Source of the DNA: Pseudoalteromonas lipolytica | GTDB taxonomy: Bacteria > Pseudomonadota > Gammaproteobacteria > Enterobacterales > Alteromonadaceae | Direction of reading: 5' to 3' | DNA length: 64,000 nucleotides | NCBI RefSeq assembly: GCF_900116435.1 | Contig: NZ_FPAZ01000004.1 | Location: 1 to 64,000 of the forward strand | Shown: positions 17,877 through 25,954 of the stretch, in pieces | How positions within the stretch are numbered: position 1 is the stretch's first letter | Layout: every line of letters begins with the position of its first letter | Program-made: the position numbers and the translations under genes | Notes under the pieces: model-generated | Databases searched by the model: none | What the model was told of the DNA's origin: nothing | The model's input: only the letters and a program-made list of their open reading frames with translations

Positions 17877-19394
17877 ATGAATATGAGGCAGCATGAAGCG
17901 TCAAAAACGCCTGCTGATCAGGAATCAGAGACGCTTAGTGGACAAAAAAGCTATCAAGCACTTCATAAACCCAGCAGTGAATTTTCAAGTCGCGATGAAT
18001 ACCTAGAACACGAACTACAAATTATGCAGCCAAAGCGTTGGCGTCCAAACTTACCCTTTAGGGATTATCGCTTTGAGCTCGAAGATTCAATTCCAGCAAT
18101 GGCCGGTACAATCGGTAAAGTAGTGATGGTGGGAGCCATTGCAGCTACGTTTGCAGCACCACTTGGTCTTGGCGAAGGTTTTATATTAGAAAATGTGCGC
18201 TACGAGCTATTAATTGTATCCATCTTTATTTTATTGTTTTCAGGATTCTTTTTACCAACGGCAAACTTAGCTGGAACGCATGGACCACTTATTCCTTTAA
18301 TTCCAATTGTTGTTGCTGCGGGAGGTCATCCCATGGCATTTGGTTTACTAATTGGGGCGTTTGGCTTGCTATTAGCGCTCAGTAAAGGGGGGAGTTTACT
18401 CGCTGGGTTAACCAGTCGCGGTGTGTGCGGTGGTTTGCTTCTTTACCTTGGTTTTATTGGCACTATTTCACAGGTTAAAAAGCTGTTTGCGTGGGCCGAA
18501 GGCATTGATATGACTCATATCGCATTTATCGTGATCTTATCAACCATTGTGCTTTATGCATTACTTGAGCATTATAAAAAGCGTTGGCTTGCTGTGCCAT
18601 TAAGCTGTTTATTAGGGGGGTTACTTGCCTTTTCACTTGGCGCACCTTTTGAATTTAAAACAGCGCCGGGCTTGCCGAATATGAACCCAATGTATTGGTG
18701 GGGTGAAAATACAGGCTGGATGTTAGGCCTACCCACACTCGAAAGTTTTGTGGTGGTATTGCCATTTGCTGTACTGGCTGTGGCGATGTGGTCTCCCGAC
18801 TTTTTAGGCCATCAAGTGTTCCAAAAAATTAGTTACCCAGAACGTACTGAAAAAGTACAAATGAATATTGACGACACAATGTTCAGTGCGTCAATTCGTC
18901 AAACGTTTGGCTCGCTTCTCGGTGGTTCGAACTTTACCTCTTCATGGGGCACCTATATTGTGCCAGCAGCCATTGCGAAACGCCCAATCCCAGCGGGTGC
19001 AGTTTTAACTGCATTATTTTGTATTATTGCCAGTATTTGGGGTTACCCAATGGATTTAGCTATTTGGCAACCCGTATTGTGTGTAGCCTTGATTGTTGGG
19101 GTATTTATTCCCTTACTTGAAGCAGGCATGGAAATGACCCGAGAAGGTAAAACCACGCAATCAGCAGCCATAGTGGTGTTTTCATCAACCTTGGTTAATC
19201 CAGCATTTGGCTGGTCATTAACGATGTTGCTCGATAATTTAGGTTTAATTGGGTGTAAAGAGCGAAGCGCTGAATTAAGCCAAATGAGTCGTTGGATTAT
19301 TCCATTAGTGATGTTTATTATTTTAACGGGGGTTATGGCTCTTGTAGGAATGTTGCCTGGGATCCCTGCATTAATGGCTGATTTTAGACACTAA
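17877..19394 (+). CDS. DUF3360 family multi-pass membrane protein
   Basis: A 505-residue membrane protein preceded by GTAGGAG. The first 80 residues are polar and cytosolic; the rest contains about 10-12 hydrophobic helices. 'RPNLPFRDYRFELEDSIPAMAGTIGKVV' and 'SGFFLPTANLAGTHGPLIPLIP' mark it as DUF3360, a family of marine gammaproteobacteria that resembles the SulP/xanthine-uracil permease superfamily. It is probably a transporter of an unknown anion or nucleobase. It stands alone, ended by a strong terminator. Confidence 0.8.
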   Translation: MNMRQHEASKTPADQESETLSGQKSYQALHKPSSEFSSRDEYLEHELQIMQPKRWRPNLPFRDYRFELEDSIPAMAGTIGKVVMVGAIAATFAAPLGLGEGFILENVRYELLIVSIFILLFSGFFLPTANLAGTHGPLIPLIPIVVAAGGHPMAFGLLIGAFGLLLALSKGGSLLAGLTSRGVCGGLLLYLGFIGTISQVKKLFAWAEGIDMTHIAFIVILSTIVLYALLEHYKKRWLAVPLSCLLGGLLAFSLGAPFEFKTAPGLPNMNPMYWWGENTGWMLGLPTLESFVVVLPFAVLAVAMWSPDFLGHQVFQKISYPERTEKVQMNIDDTMFSASIRQTFGSLLGGSNFTSSWGTYIVPAAIAKRPIPAGAVLTALFCIIASIWGYPMDLAIWQPVLCVALIVGVFIPLLEAGMEMTREGKTTQSAAIVVFSSTLVNPAFGWSLTMLLDNLGLIGCKERSAELSQMSRWIIPLVMFIILTGVMALVGMLPGIPALMADFRH

Positions 19395-19404
19395 CTGATT
19401 TACG

Positions 19405-19440
19405 GGGTAAGGCTAAGTCGCCTTACCCTAGTTTCTTTTA
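19405..19440 (+). terminator. Terminator of the DUF3360 gene
   Basis: GGGTAAGGC (19405-19413) pairs with GCCTTACCC (19420-19428) around a 6-nt loop, followed by TAGTTTCTTTT. It starts about 10 bp after the stop codon. Confidence 0.85.
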
Positions 19441-19456
19441 AATACTTAAATACGCG

Positions 19457-19981
19457 TTACTTAAATACCACCTGTTTATTACTACGGGTATAAGTGCGTG
19501 TTTCAGGTTTAGTCCATTGCCCTTTCTTAAGATACGATGTCGACACCACAAACTGGTTATCTTTAAATTCGCTGGTTGATTTAACTTTTGTAATTCCCTC
19601 TTTATTGCCAGTCACATTCTCGTAGGCAACAAACTGTGTCGGGCTCAAAACATTCATCGTACCTTGCGTGTAAAAACCTGCGGTGGTGAAGTAATAAAAA
19701 ACCAGCGATTGTTTCTTGCTGTCCCAGAAAATCATCGATTCGCCACCGTATTCACCCTCGTTAATTGAGTGAAGTGTTTTAATGGCGGTGCCGTTTAGTG
19801 CTCGTTGCCACGTACTTACATCTTGTACTGCTGGTTTGCCAGCTGTTACGTTGAAGTCTGATTGCCAAGTGCCTAAGTAAGGCTCAAACACTTTTAGTTT
19901 TTCATCGAGAGGTTGCTCTGTTGCAAGTGCTGTTAAAGAGCAAAAGCACAGTGATAGTAAAAATGATTTTATATATGCCAT
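19457..19981 (-). CDS. Secreted DUF1579-like beta-barrel protein
   Basis: A 174-residue exported protein with an N-terminal signal peptide (about residues 1-20, ending ALAT). The body begins 'FEPYLGTWQSDF' and has regular strands, e.g. 'SMIFWDSKKQSLVFYYFTTAGFYTQGTMN', resembling DUF1579/lipocalin-like barrels. No catalytic residues are evident and the ligand is unknown. It is convergent with the DUF3360 gene and divergent from the DUF1294 gene. Confidence 0.6.
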   Translation of the reverse strand: MAYIKSFLLSLCFCSLTALATEQPLDEKLKVFEPYLGTWQSDFNVTAGKPAVQDVSTWQRALNGTAIKTLHSINEGEYGGESMIFWDSKKQSLVFYYFTTAGFYTQGTMNVLSPTQFVAYENVTGNKEGITKVKSTSEFKDNQFVVSTSYLKKGQWTKPETRTYTRSNKQVVFK

Positions 19982-20032
19982 AATACAGCCTAATAAATTT
20001 CGTTCGTTTAGCTGAGTATAGGCGATAGTTCA

Positions 20033-20392
20033 TTGATTAAGAAAACATTAATTACATTTTCATTGTTGTTTTTAGCCTTGTTATGGCTCGCCTGTTGGCT
20101 GTTAAATATGCCATACCTTATCGCTGGGATTTACAGCGGTATAAGCTTAATTAGCTTTTTAGTGTATGGCTGGGATAAACGATTAGCAGTGCAACATGGT
20201 GAAGATGTGATCCGTGTGCCTGAACGCACATTACACCTCTTAGGTGTGTTTGGTGGCTGGCCTGGATCATTAATTGCGCAACAATGGTTCAGGCATAAAT
20301 CAAAAAAGCGCAGCTTTATCGCCGTACTGTGGTTAACTATCATCGTTAACTGTAGTGCGCTGTTTTCACTGTATTATTTACAGTTAATTTAA
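20033..20392 (+). CDS. DUF1294 family membrane protein
   Basis: A 119-residue protein with an N-terminal pair of membrane helices, the DUF1294 core 'YGWDKRLAVQHG..RVPERTLHLLGVFGGWPGSLIAQQWFRHKS' and a final helix. The only reasonable start is TTG at 20033: the frame is closed upstream at 20009-20011, and no ATG occurs before residue 26. DUF1294 proteins are small inner-membrane proteins of unknown function, sometimes fused to cold-shock domains, which is not the case here. Confidence 0.8.
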   Translation: MIKKTLITFSLLFLALLWLACWLLNMPYLIAGIYSGISLISFLVYGWDKRLAVQHGEDVIRVPERTLHLLGVFGGWPGSLIAQQWFRHKSKKRSFIAVLWLTIIVNCSALFSLYYLQLI

Positions 20393-20430
20393 ATAGTCAG
20401 CGTAGAGAAAGACCATTGGCGTTAAAAACT

Positions 20431-20892
20431 TTAATCTCTTTCTAACAGCACAGCGCCGCTGTGCTCTTCGCCTAAATAATCGTCTTTATTGTAGATAGGG
20501 CATTTGGCCATTGATAAGCAGCCACAGCCGATGCAGCCATTAACGCGTTCGCGTAATCGCTGCATGTATTGAATTTTTTCATCTAATTGAGTTTGCCAGA
20601 CTTTAGAAAGTGCTGCCCAATCTTGCTTTGTTGGCGTGCGTTGTTCAGGTAGAGTGCTTAATGTTTGCTTGATGTCTTCAAGAGTAATCCCCATGGTTTG
20701 CGCTGCTTTAATAACCGCAATTCGGCGCAGTACATCGGGCTTATAGCGGCGTTGATTTCCATTATTTCGCCAGCTGCGAATAAGTCCTTTTGATTCATAA
20801 AAATGCAAAGTCGATACTTTTACACCGCTGCGTTTTGCTACAAAGCCAACGGATAGGTTCGCTTCAACAAGTTTTTTCTCACACCCTGACAT
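20431..20892 (-). CDS. soxR: Redox-sensitive transcriptional activator SoxR
   Basis: A 153-residue MerR-family activator. The HTH 'SVGFVAKRSGVKVSTLHFYESKGLI' is near the N-terminus and the C-terminal [2Fe-2S] cluster ligands are Cys120, 123, 125 and 131 (NGCIGCGCLSMAKC). Oxidation of the cluster by redox-cycling compounds turns on target promoters with long spacers. It is divergent from a flavodoxin-like oxidoreductase whose promoter carries a sox box. No soxS lies here, as is usual outside enterics. Confidence 0.95.
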   Translation of the reverse strand: MSGCEKKLVEANLSVGFVAKRSGVKVSTLHFYESKGLIRSWRNNGNQRRYKPDVLRRIAVIKAAQTMGITLEDIKQTLSTLPEQRTPTKQDWAALSKVWQTQLDEKIQYMQRLRERVNGCIGCGCLSMAKCPIYNKDDYLGEEHSGAVLLERD

Positions 20893-20908
20893 ATTTTACT
20901 CCTAAGTA

Positions 20909-20939
20909 TTGACCTAAAGTTAGCTTGAGGTTTTACGCT
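20909..20939 (+). promoter_or_regulatory. SoxR-dependent promoter with sox box
   Basis: CCTAAAGTTAGCTTGAGG (20913-20930) matches the E. coli soxS operator at 16 of 18 positions. It overlaps a -35 box TTGACC (20909-20914) and a -10-like TACGCT (20934-20939) separated by 19 bp, the over-long spacer typical of MerR-family promoters. It should drive the rightward oxidoreductase gene at 20970. Confidence 0.85.
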
Positions 20940-20969
20940 GCACCCATCATAAAAAAAGGAGTGACAGTA

Positions 20970-21434
20970 ATGCAACAAAAACCGACTACAAACACGGTAA
21001 TTATCTATTCAAGTGCCCGAAAACAAGGTAATACAAGTTTGCAAGTAAATGATTATAAAACACAATATGGTGGCGATGTGGTTTGCCTTGATGATTATAG
21101 TATCTCGCCATATTGCTATGACAAGCAGTACAAAAATGATGATTTTTATGCGGTGTTCGAGGCGTTATTAGGGTACGAGCATTGGGTACTTGCATCGCCT
21201 GTTTACTGGTATAACACGACACCCCAGTTCAAAGCATTTTTAGACCGCATAACCGATTATATGGATGACGAAACACTCAGACCAAAACTGAGAACACTGC
21301 GTGAAAAACAGTTTTCACTGTTATCAAATGCAGGCTCTGCTAAAGCGCCGAATGCGTTTATTGACATGTTTAAAAACACCTTTAATTATTTAGGTATGAG
21401 CTTTAAAGCACATCAACATATTGAGGCTAGTTAA
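20970..21434 (+). CDS. Flavodoxin-like NAD(P)H oxidoreductase, SoxR target
   Basis: A 154-residue flavodoxin-fold protein from ATG 20970 with ribosome site AAAGGAG. The FMN phosphate loop is 'YSSARKQGNTS' and 'LASPVYWYNTTPQFKAFLDRI' is the typical NADPH-dependent FMN reductase segment. It probably reduces quinones or azo/nitro compounds. Placement under a SoxR-type promoter and beside soxR links it to defence against redox-cycling agents. The carboxy terminus is short relative to larger family members. Confidence 0.82.
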   Translation: MQQKPTTNTVIIYSSARKQGNTSLQVNDYKTQYGGDVVCLDDYSISPYCYDKQYKNDDFYAVFEALLGYEHWVLASPVYWYNTTPQFKAFLDRITDYMDDETLRPKLRTLREKQFSLLSNAGSAKAPNAFIDMFKNTFNYLGMSFKAHQHIEAS

Positions 21435-21482
21435 ACGCAGATAAACAGGGTAGGCTAGAGTAAAAAAGTAACAGGATTCTTT

Positions 21483-22007
21483 ATGAAATCAACGCTATTA
21501 GGCTTATCGCTTACCTTGTTAACCACGTTTAGCCATGCCGAGCAAACTAAGCCTGCAATTGAAGGTTTTGGTTTTTATTATGATGTACCAAATCATGCGC
21601 CTATCGCAGAGCAAGCGACCTTCAAAGTCGTGTTTGATGTGGCCGATGCTGCACAAAAGGGTAAGCAAAATAATAGTATTAACTCGTTAGCACGCTTTAT
21701 TAATATGCATATTGCCCATGGTGTAAAACCTGAAAATATTCAACTGGCTTTAGTTGTACATGGCGGGGCAAGTGTCGATCTACTCGAGAACAGTTTTTAC
21801 AAGCAGCGTTTTAATAGCGACAATAAAAACCAGCAATTGATTTCACAATTATTAGCGCATAATACGGTTGTCTATGTATGCGGCCAGTCGGCAACCCATA
21901 TGAAAGTTAAACAAGAGCAGCTGATCCCCGGTGTACAAATGGCACTATCAGCCATGACAGCGCATGCACTCTTACAGCAACAGGGTTATACCCTGAATCC
22001 ATTCTAA
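21483..22007 (+). CDS. Exported DsrE-like protein
   Basis: A 174-residue periplasmic protein with a signal peptide ending SHA-EQ. The mature part follows the DsrE/YchN fold: 'FKVVFDVADAAQ', 'SLARFINMHIAHGV', 'LALVVHGGASVDLL' and a single Cys in 'VVYVCGQS', where DsrE-like proteins often have a sulfur-carrying Cys. The function in this branch is unknown. Its TAA stop overlaps the ATG of the esterase gene (TAATG), so the two are coupled. Confidence 0.75.
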   Translation: MKSTLLGLSLTLLTTFSHAEQTKPAIEGFGFYYDVPNHAPIAEQATFKVVFDVADAAQKGKQNNSINSLARFINMHIAHGVKPENIQLALVVHGGASVDLLENSFYKQRFNSDNKNQQLISQLLAHNTVVYVCGQSATHMKVKQEQLIPGVQMALSAMTAHALLQQQGYTLNPF

Positions 22008-22606
22008 TGAATATTCTCTGTTTTGGTGACTCAAATACGTATGGGATCTCGCCTGTAGATGGCAAGCGTTTCAACGATAATGAGCGCTGGCCAAGTTTGC
22101 TGGGCATTAAATTAGGGGCGGGGTATCAGGTTATCGAAGCCGGACAACCTAACCGTACACTGACCAATGAGCCCCCGTTTAGTGGTGATAAATTAGGTGT
22201 GAAATATTTAGAACCTTACCTACGAGCCTATCATGTTGATACGCTTATTATTCAACTAGGTACGAACGATTTAAAGCGCCGATTTGCATTGTCGGTTGCT
22301 GATATTGCAAACGCACTCGACACGCTAATTATCGAAATAAAAAACCACTATCTGCACCGTGAATTGCCAAAAATTGTGGTGTTGAGTCCGCCAAAGATTT
22401 ACGAGGTAGGGGCTTATCAGTCTATTTATGCAGGGGCTGCTAATAAAGTTAGACAATTGACTGCTGAGTATAAATTGATTTCTGAACGTCATAACTGTCA
22501 TTTTATAAATGGCTATGAACTTATTTCCCCTTGCCCCACTGAGGGCATTCATTGGCCACAAAAAGAACATAAGTTACTTGCAGAACATTTATTTCAACAT
22601 CTTTAA
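22007..22606 (+). CDS. SGNH/GDSL hydrolase (arylesterase)
   Basis: A 199-residue SGNH hydrolase. Block I 'ILCFGDSNTYG' contains the nucleophilic Ser, block III is 'IQLGTNDLK', and block V has the Asp-x-x-His equivalent in 'TEGIHWPQKEHKLLAEHL'. It has no signal peptide and is the length of cytoplasmic arylesterases. Substrate likely a short-chain or aryl ester. Translationally coupled to the DsrE-like gene and convergent with the response regulator gene, overlapping it by 4 bp. Confidence 0.88.
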   Translation: MNILCFGDSNTYGISPVDGKRFNDNERWPSLLGIKLGAGYQVIEAGQPNRTLTNEPPFSGDKLGVKYLEPYLRAYHVDTLIIQLGTNDLKRRFALSVADIANALDTLIIEIKNHYLHRELPKIVVLSPPKIYEVGAYQSIYAGAANKVRQLTAEYKLISERHNCHFINGYELISPCPTEGIHWPQKEHKLLAEHLFQHL

Positions 22607-23277
22607 AGTAATGTTTGAGCAATTTCTTTAAAGGACTTACCAATTTTTAGAGTAGTGCCTGTGTTTAGCTCAACATGATCATGACTTATACTAATCACAT
22701 TTTGATTGTTGACTAGTAATGATTTATGAATCTGGGTAAATGAATGAGATAGCTGTTCACTAAGCTGCTTAAGAGTGGCTGTCGCAAGTGTGACTTGCTG
22801 TGCTTGATGCAGCTTTACATAATTACCGTATGCTTCAATGTATTCAACAGAATTTAAATCAAACTTGCGCTTTTCTCGATCTACTTTAAGAGTAATATAG
22901 TTTGCGTTTGTAGCGCTGTATTTAGGCAAGCGATCACGCACTTTATTAAGCGCTTGATCAAGCCTTGGCGCCGACACTGGTTTCAATAGATAATCTGTTA
23001 CATTCAATTCAAAGCCAGTTATAGCATACTCATGATAAGCACTCACTATGACGATTTGAGGTGGTTTAGCAAGTGCTTTTATCAACTCAAGCCCAGTAAC
23101 TTCTGGCATATTAATGTCTAGAAAAACCATATCAACAGATGATTTAGCGAGTGCACATAAGGCATCTTTAGCACTATAAAATTGAGCAACTAACTTAATA
23201 TCGGGGTGTTCTTGTAAGTGATGCTCAATAACTTGGTGGGCGAGAGGTTCATCGTCAATGATGATAGCTCTTATCAT
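22603..23277 (-). CDS. LytTR response regulator
   Basis: A 224-residue regulator. The receiver domain (about 1-115) has acidic residues Asp8-Asp9, phosphoacceptor Asp54 in 'FLDINMPE' and Lys in 'YLLKPVSAPR'. The C-terminal LytTR DNA-binding domain (about 125-224) includes 'VEYIEAYGNYVKLH' and 'IHKSLLVNNQNVI'. It overlaps the histidine kinase gene by 23 bp and is translated after it. The divergent ABC transporter operon across the 297-bp gap is the likely target. Confidence 0.9.
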   Translation of the reverse strand: MIRAIIIDDEPLAHQVIEHHLQEHPDIKLVAQFYSAKDALCALAKSSVDMVFLDINMPEVTGLELIKALAKPPQIVIVSAYHEYAITGFELNVTDYLLKPVSAPRLDQALNKVRDRLPKYSATNANYITLKVDREKRKFDLNSVEYIEAYGNYVKLHQAQQVTLATATLKQLSEQLSHSFTQIHKSLLVNNQNVISISHDHVELNTGTTLKIGKSFKEIAQTLL

Positions 23278-24781
23278 TTGATAACTCCAATATCAGTGTC
23301 GTTTGCCATAAATTTGATTGCTTTATAGTCGTGAGAGAATGTTTATTTGGGTAGAGTAGTTGAAGCCTTTTTTTTAAGTTGTTTAGCCCCAAACCCTGTT
23401 GATTTATTTTTTCTTTAACATTTATAGCGTTCTCACAGAAAAGTGTCAGCACATTGTCATCTACTGTGATTGAGAGTGTTATTTTTGTTTTATCTAATGC
23501 TGGTTCTACGCCATGTTTTATCGCGTTTTCTACGATTATAATTAGTAATAGAGGGGCAATATGCAGTGTTTCTAGTTTATTTGGCCATGTTAGGTTAAAT
23601 GAGCATTTGTTTGAACTTCTAATTTTTTGTAGCTCAATAAAGTTCCTAATGTAGTTTAGCTCTTTCTCTAACAGAACATATGGTTTTTGGCCTTCGTATA
23701 CTGTGTATCTTAATAAATCAGCCAAGTGCATCACCAACTGTGGGGCTTGCTCTGATTTTGTGAGTGTTAGCGCATATAAATTATTCAAAGTATTAAACAA
23801 AAAATGTGGATTCACTTGCTGTTGAAGAAGTTTTAATTCCATTGTGGTTTGTTGTTTTGCTATTTCATTAAACTTACTCTGCTGTTGTTGTCTTTCAAAA
23901 GCTAGGATTACTGGTGTGCTAATAAGTAAAAAGAAAAACATGAATTGATAATTATACTTAGAAAAAATGTTTTGGTTGCCACTCGGGGTCAAGTTTGCAA
24001 TGTTATTTGGTAAATCATTAATGGGTAATGCTAATAAAATTGCAATAAGTAATGGGGTGAGAGTTACCATAAAAATAACGGATGCAACCACAAAAGTGAA
24101 AACGCCATAGTTTGCAAGTAAGTGGCGAATAAGTACGTAACGGTTGATTAAGTAGAGGCTATAAATAATGACTACATAAACGATAAGCTGAAGAAAATAA
24201 AATAAAAACTGATCAAATTCAGACAATAACTTACTGAAATCAAAAATTAATTCAAAAGGTTGATTTAATAATGGTTCTTCGTGACTATTTAGTATACCAG
24301 CTAGCAGGAAAGCCCAACATATGAGAATCGTTAAGGTTACGTTATCTAATGAAATGAAAGAGTTAAACCATTTTGTAAGGAAATCATTGTTCTTTACCAT
24401 ACCCTGTTGAGAAATAAGCCAAATCAGACTGGCTAATGTGCATAATAGCCAACATTCTACTCCGAGGTAATGCCACTGTGCATAGAGCGAAGAAATCATG
24501 CTAAGTGCATATACACTTAACGGATATAAAATGAATCCAGTAAGCCACACTAAAGTAGAGTTTTTAAATGTCTGCTTAAAAGTTAAAAAGTGAGCAGCTA
24601 AAAAGGGGGTGCATTCCAATAGTAACTGCATATTTATTTGCAAGTATAGAACTGGTGAGTCGAGTCTTAATGACAAGTAACGAGTATGACCTTCGAACAA
24701 TATAGCTGCGAATAATGGCAGTAAGGCAATGAAGTACTTGCTATTAGTGCTATTCGACAGAAATGATAAAATAGCCCGCAA
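23255..24781 (-). CDS. LytS/YehU-type sensor histidine kinase
   Basis: A 508-residue kinase with about seven hydrophobic segments in the first 290 residues and no recognised ligand domain. The phospho-accepting His is residue 326 in 'QQQVNPHFLFNTLNNLYAL' (His_kinase family), followed by the ATP-binding domain with N-box 'IVENAIKHGVEP' and G-box 'GLGLNNLKKRL'. It pairs with the downstream LytTR regulator. The signal is unknown; membrane-embedded sensors of this type often sense cell-envelope or peptide stress. Confidence 0.9.
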   Translation of the reverse strand: MRAILSFLSNSTNSKYFIALLPLFAAILFEGHTRYLSLRLDSPVLYLQINMQLLLECTPFLAAHFLTFKQTFKNSTLVWLTGFILYPLSVYALSMISSLYAQWHYLGVECWLLCTLASLIWLISQQGMVKNNDFLTKWFNSFISLDNVTLTILICWAFLLAGILNSHEEPLLNQPFELIFDFSKLLSEFDQFLFYFLQLIVYVVIIYSLYLINRYVLIRHLLANYGVFTFVVASVIFMVTLTPLLIAILLALPINDLPNNIANLTPSGNQNIFSKYNYQFMFFFLLISTPVILAFERQQQQSKFNEIAKQQTTMELKLLQQQVNPHFLFNTLNNLYALTLTKSEQAPQLVMHLADLLRYTVYEGQKPYVLLEKELNYIRNFIELQKIRSSNKCSFNLTWPNKLETLHIAPLLLIIIVENAIKHGVEPALDKTKITLSITVDDNVLTLFCENAINVKEKINQQGLGLNNLKKRLQLLYPNKHSLTTIKQSNLWQTTLILELSNDKSYHH

Positions 24782-25078
24782 ATGTCACCTCATTATCTTG
24801 TTTTAGCTTTTTAGTAATTACAATCTAGTAAACCTGCTTAGTACATCACGCCATACTAATATAGTCAAAACCATATTCATTTCAAGGCTTTATAGACTTT
24901 AAATCGAGTTTACTATTTTTGACCTTTATTGCACTAGTGTAATGATGAAAGTGTTATTTTTACTGATGAACGTCAAATATTGACTTTTATCCTGTGTTTT
25001 CTTGGGTTGATCATTACTTCCTCGCTAGTTTAGTAGCTGTTACTTAAGGTAACAGTCCGTTAATTAAGGAACGTAACT

Positions 25079-25954
25079 ATGCTAGCACTAAAAAATATTA
25101 ATAAGCGATATGCTGATGGTACACACGCATTAAATGACGTGACGATTCGTATCCCTAAAGGAATGGTAGGTTTACTTGGGCCTAATGGAGCTGGTAAATC
25201 GAGTTTGATGCGAACATTAGCGTGTTTACAAAACGTTGATAAAGGCCAAATAAACTTTGATGGTTTAGATGTTCTGAAGTATCCAAATGATATGCGTAAG
25301 CAGTTAGGTTATTTGCCGCAGCAATTTGGTGTGTACCCAACGATGAGTTGTCGAGCTCTGCTGGAACATATCGCTATTTTAAAAGGCCTTAATGCAAAGC
25401 AACGAAAGCAACAAATAAACGATTTACTGTCACTTTTAAACTTATCAACATTTGCAAATAAAAACGTAAGCCACTTTTCGGGTGGGATGAAACAGCGCTT
25501 TGGAATTGCGCAAGCCTTACTCGGTAACCCCAAGCTTATTATTTTAGATGAACCCACTGCGGGGCTCGATCCTGCTGAACGCGAAAGTCTTAATAATTTG
25601 TTAGTGGCTATTAGCAAGGAGCGTTTAGTCTTACTCTCTACTCATATTGTCGAAGATATAGAAAATCAGTGCCGATTTGTAGCAATGATCAATCAAGGTC
25701 ATCTCATTCAACATGGAAATGTGGATGATTTAATAAATCAACTGGCTGGTAATGTCTGGTTATTGAAAAGTCTCCCATCAAATTTAGCTAAAGGTTCATT
25801 CGTATTAAGTCAAAGCTATCGATATGGTGAGCCTATTTTTCGTGTTTTTGCCTTGGAATGCCCCTCAGCCGAAGCAATAGCAGCAAAAGTGACGCTTCAA
25901 GATAAGTATTTTTATGAATTAAAATCACAAGAGGTAAAAAATGCTACTTCGTAA
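25079..25954 (+). CDS. ABC transporter ATP-binding protein
   Basis: A 291-residue ATPase. Walker A 'LLGPNGAGKSSLM' near residue 35, Q-loop 'LGYLPQQFGVYP', signature 'HFSGGMKQRFGIAQAL', Walker B 'LIILDEPTAGLDP' and switch His in 'LLSTHIVEDI'. It is of the ABC-2/bacitracin-drug type. It overlaps the next gene (permease fused to peptidase) by 14 bp. The start follows TAAGGAACGTAACT. Confidence 0.92.
   Translation: MLALKNINKRYADGTHALNDVTIRIPKGMVGLLGPNGAGKSSLMRTLACLQNVDKGQINFDGLDVLKYPNDMRKQLGYLPQQFGVYPTMSCRALLEHIAILKGLNAKQRKQQINDLLSLLNLSTFANKNVSHFSGGMKQRFGIAQALLGNPKLIILDEPTAGLDPAERESLNNLLVAISKERLVLLSTHIVEDIENQCRFVAMINQGHLIQHGNVDDLINQLAGNVWLLKSLPSNLAKGSFVLSQSYRYGEPIFRVFALECPSAEAIAAKVTLQDKYFYELKSQEVKNATS

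Noticed and set aside
22603-22606. Esterase/response regulator overlap as an unusual fused locus
   Set aside because: A 4-bp tail-to-tail overlap between unrelated convergent genes is common in compact genomes.
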